NCBI GenBank assembly: GCA_033557465.1
Contig: CM066033.1
Location: forward strand, 1,301,809,022 to 1,301,873,021
Source: Ichthyophis bannanicus
Taxonomy: Eukaryota > Chordata > Amphibia > Gymnophiona > Ichthyophiidae
Direction: 5' to 3'
DNA: 64,000 bases
Within the stretch, counting starts at the first letter, position 1. The number at the start of each line of letters is the position of its first letter. Shown in pieces: positions 1-10,374 of the stretch. Made by a program: the position numbers and the translations under genes. The notes below the pieces were generated by a model, which had not been told where the DNA came from, made no database searches, and was given only the letters and a program-made list of their open reading frames with translations.

Positions 1-107
1 CATCCCCCTGTTCCATTGTAAGTGTCGACCAGCACAGTATTCGTTTTATGTAAACCGCGCTGATTTTTTAAGAGTGCGGTATATAAGAACAATAAAATAA
101 ATAAATA
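1..107 (+). mobile_element. L2-type LINE 3' tail
   Basis: The sequence ends in a short GC hairpin (GTAAACCGCGCTGA paired with AGTGCGGTATATAAG), followed by an A/T-rich TAAA-type tail. The same hairpin-plus-tail ends every L2 copy in this window. The left edge is cut by the window. It is non-coding. Confidence 0.75.
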
Positions 108-115
108 GTGGTTCC

Positions 116-560
116 TCTTTGCAGTTTGAATGGCTTCTTTATAAGAACCAAGAGCTGTTGTGTAACGGGCCTTGAGATCTGGCAATTTTTTAGTACTCCA
201 TCTTTTCTCAAGCTTGCAGAGCTCTTTTTTGAGGGTGTGCAAATCATGAGAGTACCATTTTTCAGAAGGTCCGTGGGAGATTTTCTTGCAGGTGCTAGTG
301 GGTATAGCTGCTTTGTTAATTATTGAGTGCCAGTGATGAGCAGAAGGATTCAAAGAGCATGGGTTATAGAGAATTTGGCTTCCATGTTTGAAACTGGGTG
401 AAGAGGGGATTTGAGTTGAATGGGAGGCAGTATCTGGTGAGGAGTCTGAGCTTGTTAGAATAGATGCGGGGGTTGTGGCTCTGCTAGGGTGGACACAAGA
501 TGTATAGCAGTTGAAGGGGCAGAGAGAAAATTAACAGTAATAGTAGCAGTAAATGTTAAG
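116..560 (-). mobile_element. Possible antisense L2 fragment (endonuclease-RT linker)
   Basis: The stretch around 170-340 loosely resembles the plus-strand reading of the L2 linker at 56985-57125: a run of similar short words around GAGA(A/G)TACCAT followed by a TTTGT-rich segment. The frame is decayed and the edges are unclear. It could also be unrelated DNA. Confidence 0.3.
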
Positions 561-1339
561 TGGAGGGGGGTAATAGTATGTTGCGTTAGTGAATAGTAAG
601 TCTTGAAGGACTACAAAAGGGGACTGCTACTTTTGGAGAGAGATCTTCAATTGGAAGTATTTACTTCTGGGAATTTTTCTAAATCTTGGGGAAAAAAGAA
701 TTCTTTAGATTGAAGCTGATTATTCTGTGAACCCAGCGTATTTGTTAAATCAGTCAGGGCCTAGTAGCAGCAAAGAGCTTTCAGTTTAAATTTAAAACAC
801 AACAGAGAGCTTTCTGGTTAAATGTAGACCGCAAGACTCCCTCTATCCAAGCAAGAGCTGTGGGACTCTCCTTGGAGATTGGTCACAGATTACCTTAGAA
901 GCACAGGACAGGGTACTGTGTAGCAGCCAGCATTTAATGTCTTCTTTCCCTCCCTCCCTCCTCAACACCCACCCACCCCTAGGATAATCATAGCTTTATA
1001 GGTGCTAAACCTCTTAAAGGAAAGGAGGTGCCATATTCACTCTCAGGTGCAGCTGTTTATTCTCATCAGGCATGCATTAAAAACCTGAGATTAATTAAGC
1101 TTAAGGTGAACAAAGTACATTAAACATATTAGGTATAGTTTTATTAGTGTAAGTATCCCCAGCAACCCTTAGTAAATAAAGAACTTAAATATCTAAACAC
1201 AACCTTAAAACTAAGATGCAGACAGCAGTCCAGCAGCGAGATGGGAGCTTTCCAGTCTTTTGCATTGGGTGTCATATGTATAATTTTCTCCCAGTTGGTG
1301 AAGGATCTTAAGTGTGCACTAGGTACAAGGAGCTCTTTG
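561..1339. other. Unassigned stretch
   Basis: No coding region, hairpin tail or tRNA-like head is recognisable. There is a pyrimidine run (CCCTCC-type) near 945-980. The last part may be 5' flank or 5' UTR of the CR1 copy that starts near 1340. Confidence 0.3.
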
Positions 1340-3350
1340 CTCTCAGGGAATGAGTCCGATCTCTGGAGGCTAGAGTAGCAGACTTGGAAGACATAAGGAA
1401 GACACAGAGGTACATAGACAAGACCTACAGGGATATAGTCCTGAAGTTCCACCTCCAGTCTGACAGCATCCCTGTTGCCATGGAGGAGAGAGGTCACGTG
1501 ATGGGAGGGCATCACCCTGGTGTGGCAGGAAGTGATCCTGTAGCTAGGACCTGTCCTCCAGGTGATGTAAAACCCTCTCACACCGAGGAAGTTTCTCCAC
1601 GGCCATGTGCCCATGAGGGAAGGGTTAGGACAGCCATTATAGTTGGTGATTTGATCATTAGGCATGTAGATAGCTGGATGGCTGGTGGACGTGAGGATCG
1701 CCTGGTAACATGCCTGCCTGGTGCGAAGGTAGCAGATTTTACGCGCCACCTAGACAAGGCCTTAGATAGTGCTGGGGAGGAGTCTGCTGTCTTGGTACAT
1801 GTTGGTACCAATGACATAGGAAAATGTGGTAGGGAGGTTCTGGAGGCTAAATTTAGGCTTTTAGGTAAGAAGTTGAAATCCAGAACTTCCAGGGTATTAT
1901 TCTCCAAAATGCTTCCCGTTCCACGCGCAGGACCCAAAAGGCAGGCAGAGCTCCTGAGTCGCAATGCATGGATGAGACAATGACGCAAGTATGAGAGTTT
2001 TGGATTTGTTAGGAACTGGGGAACATTCTGGGGAAAGGAGGGGCTCTTCCGAAGGGATGGGCTTCACCTTAACCGGGATGGAATCAGGCTGCTGGCATTA
2101 ACCTTTAAAAAGGAGATAGAGCAGCTTTTAAACTAGATAATAGGGGAGAGCCGACAGTTGCCCAAGAGCACATGGTTCGGAACAGTGTATCCTTGGATTC
2201 TTCCAAAAGAATGAAATTAGGTCATATCAGCAGATAGGTTCCAATAAAAACAAAAGTAGCCCAAATGCCTTTGAGTACGGAGCAGACAGAGCGTAAAGAT
2301 TCCAAATTACCCCTGCCTACTGATAGCCAGATTAATATGAATAAAATACAGTCTAAAATGCTTGTATGTAAATGCTAGAAGTCTAAATAAGATGGGAGAG
2401 TTAGAATATATAGCACTAAATGAGATGTTAGGTATAATTGGTATCTCAGAGACATGGTGGAAGGAGGACAACCAGTGGGACACTGTAATACCTGGGTATA
2501 AACTATATTATAATGATAGAGCTGATCAAATTGGTGGAGGGGTTGCACTCTATTTTAGAGAGGGCATTGAGTCACAAAGGATTAAAGTTTTGCAGGAAAC
2601 AAAATTTGCTGTAGAATCTCTATGGATTGAAATTCCATGTAAAAGGGGAAGGCAATGGCAGTGGGGGTGTACTATCGACCGCCTGGCCAGAATGAACAAA
2701 TGGATGATGAAATGCTCAAAGTAATCAGGGAAGCTAACAAAAGTTACAGCACAGTAACAATAATGGTGATTTCAATTACCCCGGTATCGACTGAGTCAGT
2801 GTCATGGCAGGACATGCTAGGGAGATAAATGACTGCTTCTTGGAGCAGCTGGTTCATGAACCGACCAGAGGGGAAGCCTTTATGGACCTAGTCCTTAGTA
2901 GAACACAAGATTTGGTACAAGAGATAAGAGTGTTGAGGCTTCTTGGCAATAGTGATCATAGCATGATCATGTTTGATTTAATAAATGGAGGAGGGAGGGT
3001 AAGGAAATCCACTTTTAACTTTCAAAAGGGAGACTATGATAAAATGAGGAAAATAGTTAAGAAAAAACTAAAAGGAGCAGTTGCAAAGGTTAAAGACTTA
3101 CATCAAGCTTGGTTGTTGTTTAAAAATACTGTCTTGGAAGCCCATAGTATTCCATACTTTAAGAAAAGTGGAAGGAAGTCCAAAAAACTGCCAGCATGAT
3201 TTAAAGGTGAGGTCAGAGAGGCTGTTGTTTCCAAAAAAGCATCTTTCAGGAAATGGAGAAAGGAGCCAAATGACAAAAACTAGAAACAACACAAGCACTG
3301 GCAAGTTAGATACAAGGCATTGATAAGGCAGGCAAAGAGAGAATTTGAGA
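1340..3350 (+). mobile_element. CR1 LINE fragment A, 5' part: ORF1 esterase and endonuclease
   Basis: The frame from 1384 encodes CR1 ORF1, an SGNH-hydrolase-like protein. It retains the GTND motif (VHVGTNDIG) and a DGLHLN block near 2056-2075, but the catalytic GDS has become GDL. ORF1 is also broken by a stop at 1981. From about 2340 the APE-type endonuclease of ORF2 follows (NARSLNKMGELEY, GISETWWKEDN), in several broken frames. The reading stops at the beginning of the RT region where a SINE intervenes. It is clearly older and more decayed than the CR1 copy at 19.7-23.9 kb, to which it is directly comparable block by block. Confidence 0.9.
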
Positions 3351-3354
3351 AGAA

Positions 3355-3626
3355 GCTAGTTTATTTATTTAACATTTCTTATATGCCACCTTTCATGATA
3401 TCAAGGTGGTTTACATTGAACAGGGCATTATAACTTGGAGATAACTATTTTACAGGGAACATGGGCAATGGAGGGTTAAGTGGCTTGCCCAAGACCACAA
3501 GGAGCACCTGTGGGACTAGAAACCCCAGTCCTTCCTGCCCAAGGTTGCTGTCTTCTAGTGGGATTTGAACCCCTGACTTTCTAGCCTAAGGTAAATTGCC
3601 CCAACCACTAGGCCACTCCTCATTGG
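3355..3626 (-). mobile_element. tRNA-derived SINE with L2-type 3' tail
   Basis: Read on the - strand it starts GAGGAGTGGCCTAGTGGTTG (A-box-like) and has a B-box-like GGGTTCAAATCCC. A CORE-like middle follows (CTTGTGGTCTTGGGCAAGCC), and it ends with the L2-type hairpin (GTAAACCACCTTGAT...GGTGGCATATAAG) and a TAAA tail. The head is thus polymerase III type, while the tail matches that of the resident L2 LINEs, which presumably mobilised it. It separates two CR1 fragments. Confidence 0.85.
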
Positions 3627-4225
3627 TTGGGTGCATAGGGAGAGGAATGGCAAGCAGAAAAAAGGAGGTGATAGTGCCTCTGTATAAGTCTTTGGTGCAA
3701 CCTCATTTGGAGTATAGTGTGCAATACTGGAGACCGCACTTTCAAAAGGATATAAACAGGTTGGTGTCAGTACAGAAGGTGGCTACTAAAATGGTTAGTG
3801 GTCTTTGTTGTAAAGCATTTGAGGACAGACTTAAGGATCTTAATATGTACACCTTAGAGGAAAGGTGGGATAGAGGTGATATGATTGAGATGTTTAAATA
3901 CCTCCGTGGCATAAATTCACAGGGGGAGAGTCTCCTTCGATGGAAAGCAAGTTCTGCTATGAGGGAACATGGGATGAGGGTGAAGGGGGATAGATTCAGG
4001 AGTGATATGCGGAAAAATTTCTTTACGGAAAGAATGGTAGATGCGTGGAATAATCTCCCAATGGCAGTGGTAGAGATGAGGACAGTATTTGCATTCAAAA
4101 AGGCATGGGACAAACACAGAGGATCTCTAAAGGAAAAAAGGGGACTTGTAGTCGTTGATATGGAAGGACAGACTACATAGGCCATGTGGTCTTTTTCTTC
4201 CTTCATGTTTCTATGTTTCTATATA
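3627..4225 (+). mobile_element. CR1 LINE fragment, RT C-terminus and 3' end
   Basis: An open frame at 3596-4180 encodes the CR1 RT thumb/C-terminal part (VPLYKSLVQPHLEYSVQYW, then a DMRKNFFTERMVDAWNNLP block). The end is a short 8-bp-period repeat (ATGTTTCT) typical of CR1 3' termini. The amino acids differ from the 19.7-23.9 kb CR1, so this is a second CR1 subfamily, also seen at 16.1 and 28.6 kb. Confidence 0.88.
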
Positions 4226-4263
4226 TTGAGCTACGTTTAATTTTTCTTCATACGGTTTGTGAT

Positions 4264-4278
4264 CACAAGGTGGCAGCA
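4264..4278 (+). promoter_or_regulatory. CTCF-like motif
   Basis: CACAAGGTGGCAGCA matches the general CTCF core (CCA-C-AGGTGGCAG-type) at most positions. This is a consensus match by eye only, outside any recognised repeat. Occupancy cannot be judged from sequence. Confidence 0.25.
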
Positions 4279-4349
4279 CCTGACCACTCAGAGGAGGCCA
4301 TAGCTCGCAAAGGTTCTGTAGCGTCAAATCGCCTGCTATTACTATTACT

Positions 4350-4405
4350 GCGATTAAATATTTATATAGCGCTACAAGATGAACTTAGCACTGTACAGAA
4401 ACAGA
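4350..4405 (+). repeat. LINE/SINE tail fragment with TATAGCGCTACA motif
   Basis: ATTTATATAGCGCTACAAGA followed by a CACTGTACA half forms an imperfect hairpin. The same unit recurs at 16929-16970 (+) and 17770-17810 (-). It is a dispersed retroelement 3' end of a type distinct from the local L2 tail. Confidence 0.55.
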
Positions 4406-5130
4406 AGAGAGAATTTCTACTCACTGGAGCTTACAATATAATTAATAGGCGAGCATTTGAGGACAGGGATCTTATTCTAAAATCAAGGGGAGAGACTAGT
4501 TAGATGGGTGGGGGTTGAGGTTTGGCCATTTGCTTCTGCTAGTAGAGCTGAGTGGTGTGCAACCATGGTTCCTGTAGATAAGAATTGAACCAGGATGTTT
4601 GGCCAGCATTTTATCTCATGTTCTTCTTCATCCCCTTCGCCCTTTAAGAGTTTAAAGAGGAATCTGTAGTAGAAACTTTACAATGTCCCCTATAGGGAAC
4701 TTCAGCTAGAGAAGCAGCCACTGTTATCACTGATGTTTGCAGTGTTAGGGCCTGGCACGAATTGCTGACCTTAGACTGTTTAGAAAGCTTGCAGATCCTT
4801 GCCCTGACACCTCCGGAGATGCAAATGAAAGCTGGAATGGATTGAGCAGGACTGAACAACTTTGAACACAGGCCTGTGAATCCTTGCCCTGGCATTAACA
4901 TGCGTGTTATTCTTTGACTTAAATGCATCCAGCCTTGGCTTCAGGCTGGATGGATTTAGAGAAGGCTTGTCCTGCTTTCTGGATGAATTGCTCACGGCTG
5001 TTATCCCGAGACTTCTCGACTTGGCAGCGGGAGATAATGGCTGCTGAGCCTGAAAACAGAGGTGCGGGAGGGAGCACTGTAAACATTTCAAAGTAAGCCA
5101 GTCACTCTGCGGGCTCCCTTCCTGCCTACC
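4406..5130. other. Unassigned stretch
   Basis: I see no convincing gene here. Open frames of about 100 codons on the - strand (4644-5091) overlap each other in different frames and resemble no known protein. Confidence 0.3.
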
Positions 5131-5149
5131 CCCCCCCCCCCCCCCCCCG
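5131..5149 (+). repeat. Poly(C) tract
   Basis: An uninterrupted run of about 19 C, possibly length-uncertain in assembly. A similar run is at 30411-30423. Confidence 0.9.
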
Positions 5150-5204
5150 TTGCAGGGGCTGTTTGGTCAGAAGCTACACCACTGAGCATCTGGTGATGGT
5201 GAAA

Positions 5205-5295
5205 AGATTTCAGTTTGTTCAATGTAAACTGCACTGATGCAGAATAGCGCGGTATATAAGAGAATGTAAATAAATTAAATAAAATAAAAGATCAA
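5205..5295 (+). mobile_element. L2-type 3' tail
   Basis: CAATGTAAACTGCACTGATG pairs with AGCGCGGTATATAAG and is followed by a TAAA-rich tail. Only the 3' terminus is present. Confidence 0.75.
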
Positions 5296-6157
5296 TTCCC
5301 ATTTACCTCTGGAATAGCAACACCTGCCCTGAGTGGGACTAGGTATCTGATCTGTGGAGTAATGTGCATGTGAGAGAGCGTGGCATGTCTATGTGTGTTA
5401 CAGGCTGGAGAGACCCGGGAGAATGTCTATTCTCATATCTACAGCTGCTGGTCCTTTGGGAGAAAGCCACTTTCAGGAGACTAGGACCATGGACAATGAC
5501 GACAAGGATCGGAAGCGCCATCTGGTCTGCCCATTCTTGATTCATTACCACGGAGCCTGCCGATTCTCAGGCTGCACTTTCACTTCCAGGCGTCTAAGGA
5601 CCCTCCATCCCTAACCCAGCTATCTTGACTTCTCTCCTTGTTTTGTCCTACATCACTGTTCTCTGTATTCACCATGGGATTCTGCTCTGAGGATGCCAGA
5701 ATGTGTAAATGCTCTGTGTCAGCCTGGTCTCAGACAGTGAGATGATGTAATGAGCTGCTGGGAACCTAGTGTACTATTTCATTCCCATTCAGCACGTCTG
5801 TTTGCAAGATACACCTCAATAATGATACAGTGCGGTTTTTAGCACACAAAAAGGTGCATTAAAATGATGCATCTTATGCAAATCCCTTTTAAATTAAGGG
5901 GTCAACTATTACGCCCCAGTACAGGGACCTGTTGTAAGGTCCTGGAGTACTTAACGCTGTTTTTCTTTTTAACCCAGGGAATTTAACTCATAGGTCAGAG
6001 GTGGCATAAAAGTAACTCACATTTCTGGGCTCGTATTAGTTTGTGGGGCAGGACTTGGCATTCCTGGGTGTGGGTATCCTGGGGCCGGACCGGATCGCCT
6101 CCAGTGTTTTAAATTTTAAAACCATAATAAAGTTTGCACACATTTTACAATTTTATG
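5296..6157. other. Unassigned stretch
   Basis: No recognised coding region or repeat family. Small frames (5339-5614) lie opposite one another and look incidental. Confidence 0.3.
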
Positions 6158-6686
6158 GCCATGTTTTATTTATTTATTTATTTTATTTTATTTATTTAAC
6201 AGTTTCTTCTATACCGCTCCTTCCAGAGATCAGGGGCGGTTTACATTGAACAAAAATTAACATACTTCTGTATATTTTACATGGAACATGTTTTAACTAT
6301 ATACACGTTTTGTTACATGGAACATATTTTAACGTTAACAATAACGCTTTTTTAAAACTTATATACTTATGAAACATGGAGCATAACATAGTTAATTAAC
6401 GGTAGTTATTTACATTAGTGATATAGCCGTCAGTTTGGGTAAATCGTTTGGGTGTTGTGTATATTAAGGTAAGTATCTTTCTTGTGTTAGTTATTTGTTC
6501 TGTCTTGAGGACTGTGGATATTTTTTTGAGATTGTCTTGGAGAGGTTTTTTGTTGGTAGGGGATCTCAAAGTGTTTTTGTAAAAAGGTATGTTTTTAATT
6601 CCTTCTTGAATTGGTGGAGGTCCTTTATCATGCGGAGGGTTAATGGAATTTCATTCCAAAGGGTAGTATGCTAGTGTTTAGTATGC
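6158..6686 (-). mobile_element. L2 LINE 3' fragment
   Basis: On the - strand the segment near 6590-6670 encodes the end of L2 ORF2 (NEIPLTLRMIKDLHQFKKEL). A 3' UTR follows, then the hairpin (ATGTAAACCGCCCCTGATC / GGAGCGGTATAGAAG) and TAAA tail. It is 5' truncated and lies directly beside the Penelope-like element. Confidence 0.75.
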
Positions 6687-6701
6687 TAGTCAATGTAAAA
6701 T
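6687..6701 (+). repeat. Left target-site duplication of the Penelope-like element
   Basis: TAGTCAATGTAAAAT here and TAGTCTATGTAAAAT at 8196-8210 agree at 14 of 15 bases and flank the element exactly. Confidence 0.7.
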
Positions 6702-6888
6702 ATAATCAAAAGAGACCAATTCCCACAAGCGTTCACAATAGCAACACTAAATATAAGTGCACTTTTTGTCTGCTTGAACTTCTACCTTAGACAGTTGCCA
6801 TTTTAATACTTTGTGCAGTAAATTTAAAACATAAAGAAACAAATATTTATTAATTTGTCAAATCAAATGCCAAAACTATGTCCACGTT

Positions 6889-7715
6889 GTGTTATCAAAA
6901 ACATTTTTTCTGTATGACGGAGTCTTCTATTTGCAGGTGTGGGGACTAGCCACGGGAGTAATGGTCGCCCCTTCCATTGCCACCTCGTTTATGGAGGAGA
7001 AGCACATATATCCTCCCCACTGGTTTCAGAAGGTTCTGTTGTGGCGTCGTTTTTTTGGGCGACATCTTTTTGTATATAGTGTGGGTCATCATCTGAGTTC
7101 CTACTATTTACAGAGTGCTTAAACCTTAGAGAAGAAACTATAAAATTTACAGTTAAATATCATCCCAATTCTATTGAGTTTCTCGACGTTACTGTTTTTC
7201 GTCAAGGTACCACTCTATATACCACACTGTACAGAAAGCCTGCCCAACGGAATACTTTATTATATTTTTGAAGTTTCCATCCTGGGACTTTAAAACCAGG
7301 GTTACCTTATGGACAATTTTTGCGTGTCAGGAGAATCTGTTCCACTTTGGATGATTTCAAAACTCATGCTTTTGAATTAAGCCAACATTTATAGGTCTGG
7401 GATTATCCCCGTTCTCTCATTCCAGCAGCAAATAAACGGGCTTTAAACAACCATAGGGAACGATATTTATTCCATCAATACCAGCCTTCTGTTTCATCTG
7501 ACAAGACTGTGGGCATTTTACCGTTTAGTGACCGGTCTAGTCAAGTCAGCAATATTTTACGTAGATTTTGGCAGGTCCTCAGTGTGCATGCTTGCTTTCG
7601 GAAACCCCTGAGTGTTGCATACACCAGAGGTAGAAATCTCAGGGATTATCAGGTGCATGCGATCTTGACCCCTCTATTGCGATTGGAGCGGATCGGGTCA
7701 TTTCCCATGTGGTGA
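6889..7715 (+). pseudogene. Penelope-type reverse transcriptase remnant
   Basis: Readable blocks lie in three frames: RT core at 6889-7030, FLDVTVF...LYRKP block at about 7170-7260, thumb blocks at 7290-7500, and a C-terminal open frame at 7509-7715 (MGILPFSDRSSQVSNILRRF). The order of blocks matches the Penelope family. Multiple stops make it non-functional. Confidence 0.8.
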
Positions 7716-8047
7716 ATGTTGTTAGTGTTCGGGCACTATAGCGGGTGAATCGTGGTTAGACACTATGTCCCAGAAGCAATGGCATGCACATTATTATACA
7801 AAAATAAACTGTCTAAGAGCCTAAATAATCCAACCAACAAAATCTCTTAGCAAAATATATTCATTCAGAACGCCTTATTTTTATAATCAACTTCAAACCG
7901 TGGCTAGCAACCAACAATTCACGAAGGGTTAAAGAAGACCTCAGGATGGCTATATGCCCTACATTTGGCGAAAAATCACCAAAGGGACTAGCAGATGCTC
8001 ACATCACTGCACAAATTGATTCAAATGGACATGGTCTGAGGTAGAGG

Positions 8048-8071
8048 TTCAGTCCTCACACAGACATCAGT
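8048..8071 (-). ncRNA. Hammerhead-ribozyme-like core in the Penelope arm (degenerate)
   Basis: On the - strand this reads CTGATGTCTGTGTGAGGACTGAA. It resembles the type of hammerhead core found in Penelope pLTRs (CUGAUGA, a short GUC/GAC stem II with a GUGAG loop, then GAAA). The A after CUGAUG is missing and GAAA is TGAA, so self-cleavage is unlikely. The stem I and III partners were not confirmed. Confidence 0.35.
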
Positions 8072-8210
8072 CCGACAAAAAGTGTACTTATATTTAGTGT
8101 TGCCAGTGTGAACACTTGTGGAAATTGGCCTCTTTGGATTGTATTTTATGGGCTAGACCTTTCCTTCAGCCCTTTGGGATTTTTTGGTTTGGTGATAGTC
8201 TATGTAAAAT

Positions 8211-8720
8211 GGCATGCCGATCTTTTTTACGTTTATTTTAGTGCACTTATTGAACGCCCATGCCTGTGAATACATGAGTTACTGCATTGGGAATTAACTT
8301 GCTTTTTTAACACGGTAATACTAAAAATATGCATTTTATTTTAGTGCTCATTTTTAGCTCACATTTTATTACATTGAGTCTTTCGTGTTTAAGGTTCAGT
8401 GAAAGAGATTGTCCTAAGTCAAAGTAAAGCAAGAACAGCATCTCTCTTTACCCAGACACATTGCACACACGCTCCCTTCAGAACATGAAACAGAGAACAG
8501 GGATTTTCTCTTCTGTGATCTCTGTTGTGTACCAGGTCCACTGCCTTCGATGTGTGTAGCCTTGCGAGCTTGCTCGACCAAGGGAACCCAGCCTCTGTTT
8601 TTACCCTATTGAGGGCAGGGACTTGGAGTGCTGCTTTTTTTAGGGCAATCTGAATTACATCTCCGTGCATGTGTTGGGATAAAACCAGGAGTGGATCAAC
8701 CCGTCATGACAAAACTAGCT
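8211..8720. other. Unassigned stretch upstream of the CD24-like gene
   Basis: No repeat hallmark and no credible ORF. It could include distal promoter sequence of the downstream gene. Confidence 0.3.
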
Positions 8721-8739
8721 AAGAAGTTGCATGAGAGGC

Positions 8740-8925
8740 GATGAGTATGTGTTTGTGTAAGGGAGAGAGAACAGTGAGAGGATATGTATTTGTGTCTGAA
8801 AGAGGAGGAGATGTGGGGGGAGGGGGGAAAGAGGGGACAAGGAACTACAAGGAAAAGGTGGCATGGCAGAGGGAGGGGAAAGAGATTTAGTCACAGGAGA
8901 GGAGGAGGGAGGCGCGTCATGGGCT
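8740..8925 (+). repeat. Polypurine promoter-proximal tract
   Basis: About 180 bases are strongly purine-rich on the + strand (GGGAGAGAGAACAGTGAGAG, then GGGGGGAGGGGGGAAAGAGG and similar), directly before the TATA box of the CD24-like gene. Such GA tracts can be nucleosome-poor or form triplex DNA. Function is not shown by the sequence. Confidence 0.5.
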
Positions 8926-8927
8926 CC

Positions 8928-8935
8928 TATAAAAG
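8928..8935 (+). promoter_or_regulatory. TATA box of the CD24-like gene
   Basis: TATAAAAG lies 62 bases before the start codon. Transcription would be expected to start about 27-33 bases downstream, near 8955-8961, giving a 5' UTR of roughly 30 bases. Confidence 0.65.
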
Positions 8936-8960
8936 CCCCCAGGTAGCCTCCTTGCTCTCC

Positions 8961-8966
8961 ATGTGA
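8961..8966 (+). promoter_or_regulatory. Minimal upstream ORF (ATG-TGA)
   Basis: An ATG followed at once by TGA lies 29 bases before the CD24-like start. It matters only if transcription begins at or before 8961, which the TATA spacing leaves open. Confidence 0.35.
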
Positions 8967-8989
8967 AGGATTGCAAGCCTGAAGCCACC

Positions 8990-9052
8990 ATGCGGACCGT
9001 CACTGCTCTCTGCCTGGGCTGGCTGCTGCTAGCTGCTCTTCTCTTGGGACAG
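8990..9052 (+). CDS. CD24: CD24-like sialoglycoprotein, exon 1 (signal peptide)
   Basis: The ATG sits in an ideal Kozak context (GCCACCATGC). Twenty-one codons encode a short N-terminus and a Leu/Ala-rich hydrophobic core (LGWLLLAALLLGQ), a classical signal peptide. The exon ends CAG directly before a GTGAGT donor, phase 0. In known CD24 genes the first coding exon also carries only the signal peptide, ending near a Gln, and the mature protein is encoded by exon 2. The match of gene structure, length and sequence style to CD24 is good. The protein is expected to enter the secretory pathway. Other small GPI-anchored mucins such as CD52 are the main alternative, but the ends of both exons fit CD24 better. 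Confidence 0.8.
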
Positions 9053-9409
9053 GTGAGTGTGCCTGCCTGCTTTCTGAGGCATTTATCCGCTGAATTACTT
9101 CATAGCTGGAAATACGGATAAGGACAATGTGTGTGTGTAGCTCTCTCTGTATATTTACACAAAAAATTGCATGTTTAAGAGCAGGCTTTGCATCCCCTGC
9201 ACTTTCCGCTGACCTTCACTTACAGTCCATGTTTATTTTGCTTTTCATTTTTCTTTATTACTGGTCTAATTTGTTTTAAAGAGCAAACATAATATATATA
9301 AATATGACGATTTATTACATTGAACACTTAGTTTATCTCATGGTTTATGATGCTCCAAAGTGCTGGGTATCCCCCCCCCCCTCACTCTGTCTCACACCCT
9401 CTTACATTC

Positions 9410-10300
9410 TTTGTCACACACTCTCTCTCTTCCTCTCACACTCACTCTCATACGTGCATACCCTGTCTCTCATACACACCCAAACACTCTCTCTCTCTCT
9501 TCCTCTCACACTCACTCTCATACGTGCATACCCTGTCTCTCATACTCACCCCACACACTCTCTCTCTCTTCCTCTCACACTCACTCTCTCTGTCTCATGC
9601 ATAACCTGTCTCATACTCACCCCACACATTCTCTTCCTCTTCCTCTCACTCACACAAGCAGACACACTGTCTCATATACCTTCTGTGCCTCTGTCTCTTT
9701 CTCTCATACACGCACACACACACGCACGTCTCTCGTACCCATCTACGCACATTCTCTGTCTCACACTCACACTCTCTCGCACACACACACACTCATAAAT
9801 ACTCTCATGCTTTCTGTCTCTGGTACCTGCGCTCTCTCTTCCCCTCACATTCGTACAGTCTGTCACATGTATACCCTGTCTCTTCTACACACCCACACAC
9901 ATTCTCTTTCTCTCTCCACACACGCAGACACACTGTCTCTCATATACCTTCTCTGTCTCTTTCTCTCCTACACACCCGTTCTGTGTCACATTCGCATTCT
10001 CTCTCTCACTTTCTCATACACACATTGTCTCTAAAATATTCTCTCTCTGGCACAACATACTCCACCCTTTCTCTCTCGCATACACTCTCCCACACGCTCT
10101 CTCTTGCTGCATCTCTCTCTCACACACACTCACTCTGTCTCTCTCTCTTTCTCATAAACACTACACACATTCTCCCTTTCTTTTCCTCTCACATTTACTT
10201 ACTCAGACTCTCTCTCACATACACACACACATATCCTGTCTCTCATACACACTCTCTCTCACCCCACACTCTCTCTTTCTCACACTCATATCGCTCATAT
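9410..10300 (+). repeat. G-poor CA/CT minisatellite
   Basis: Nearly 900 bases consist almost only of C, T and A on the + strand. The early part has a period near 70 bases, with CATACCCTGTCTCTCATAC recurring around 9467 and 9535, and decayed versions later. Because ATG-, TAA- and TAG-type words are rare, all three frames stay open for long stretches (9304-10369), so those ORFs are not genes. Confidence 0.9.
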
Positions 10301-10374
10301 ACCATGCACCCCTGTAAAACCTTAACTCTCCTGAACTACAGTCGCACTGTTTTATGTACCCCCCATTAACTCCC

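Larger units (their letters stand above)
6702..8195 (+). mobile_element. Penelope-like element with inverted terminal arms
   Basis: The centre encodes a decayed Penelope-type reverse transcriptase: FYLQVWGLATGVMVAPS corresponds to the Q-x-x-G-x-x-MG motif, and the later SIEFLDVTVFRQG...LYRKPAQRNTLL is the family hallmark, followed by GLPYGQFLRVRRICS. Stops and frame changes interrupt it, the FxDD box is no longer readable, and I find no GIY-YIG endonuclease. The terminal arms of roughly 75-110 bp (about 6697-6800 and 8030-8154) are inverted to each other: the words around AACACTAAATATAAGTGCAC and CTTTTTGTC recur in reverse complement at 8070-8150. A 40-nt tail (8155-8195) is unpaired. Inverted pLTR-like ends are a known Penelope arrangement. 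Confidence 0.85.

Noticed and set aside
1144..1988. Antisense ORFs of 201 and 136 codons over CR1 ORF1
   Set aside because: Shadow frames of the CR1 ORF1 coding strand. Equivalent shadows occur at 23271-23920.
9304..10369. Three long overlapping + strand ORFs (164, 224 and 128 codons)
   Set aside because: All are translations of one CA/CT repeat in different frames, with Ser/Leu/Thr/His-only composition.
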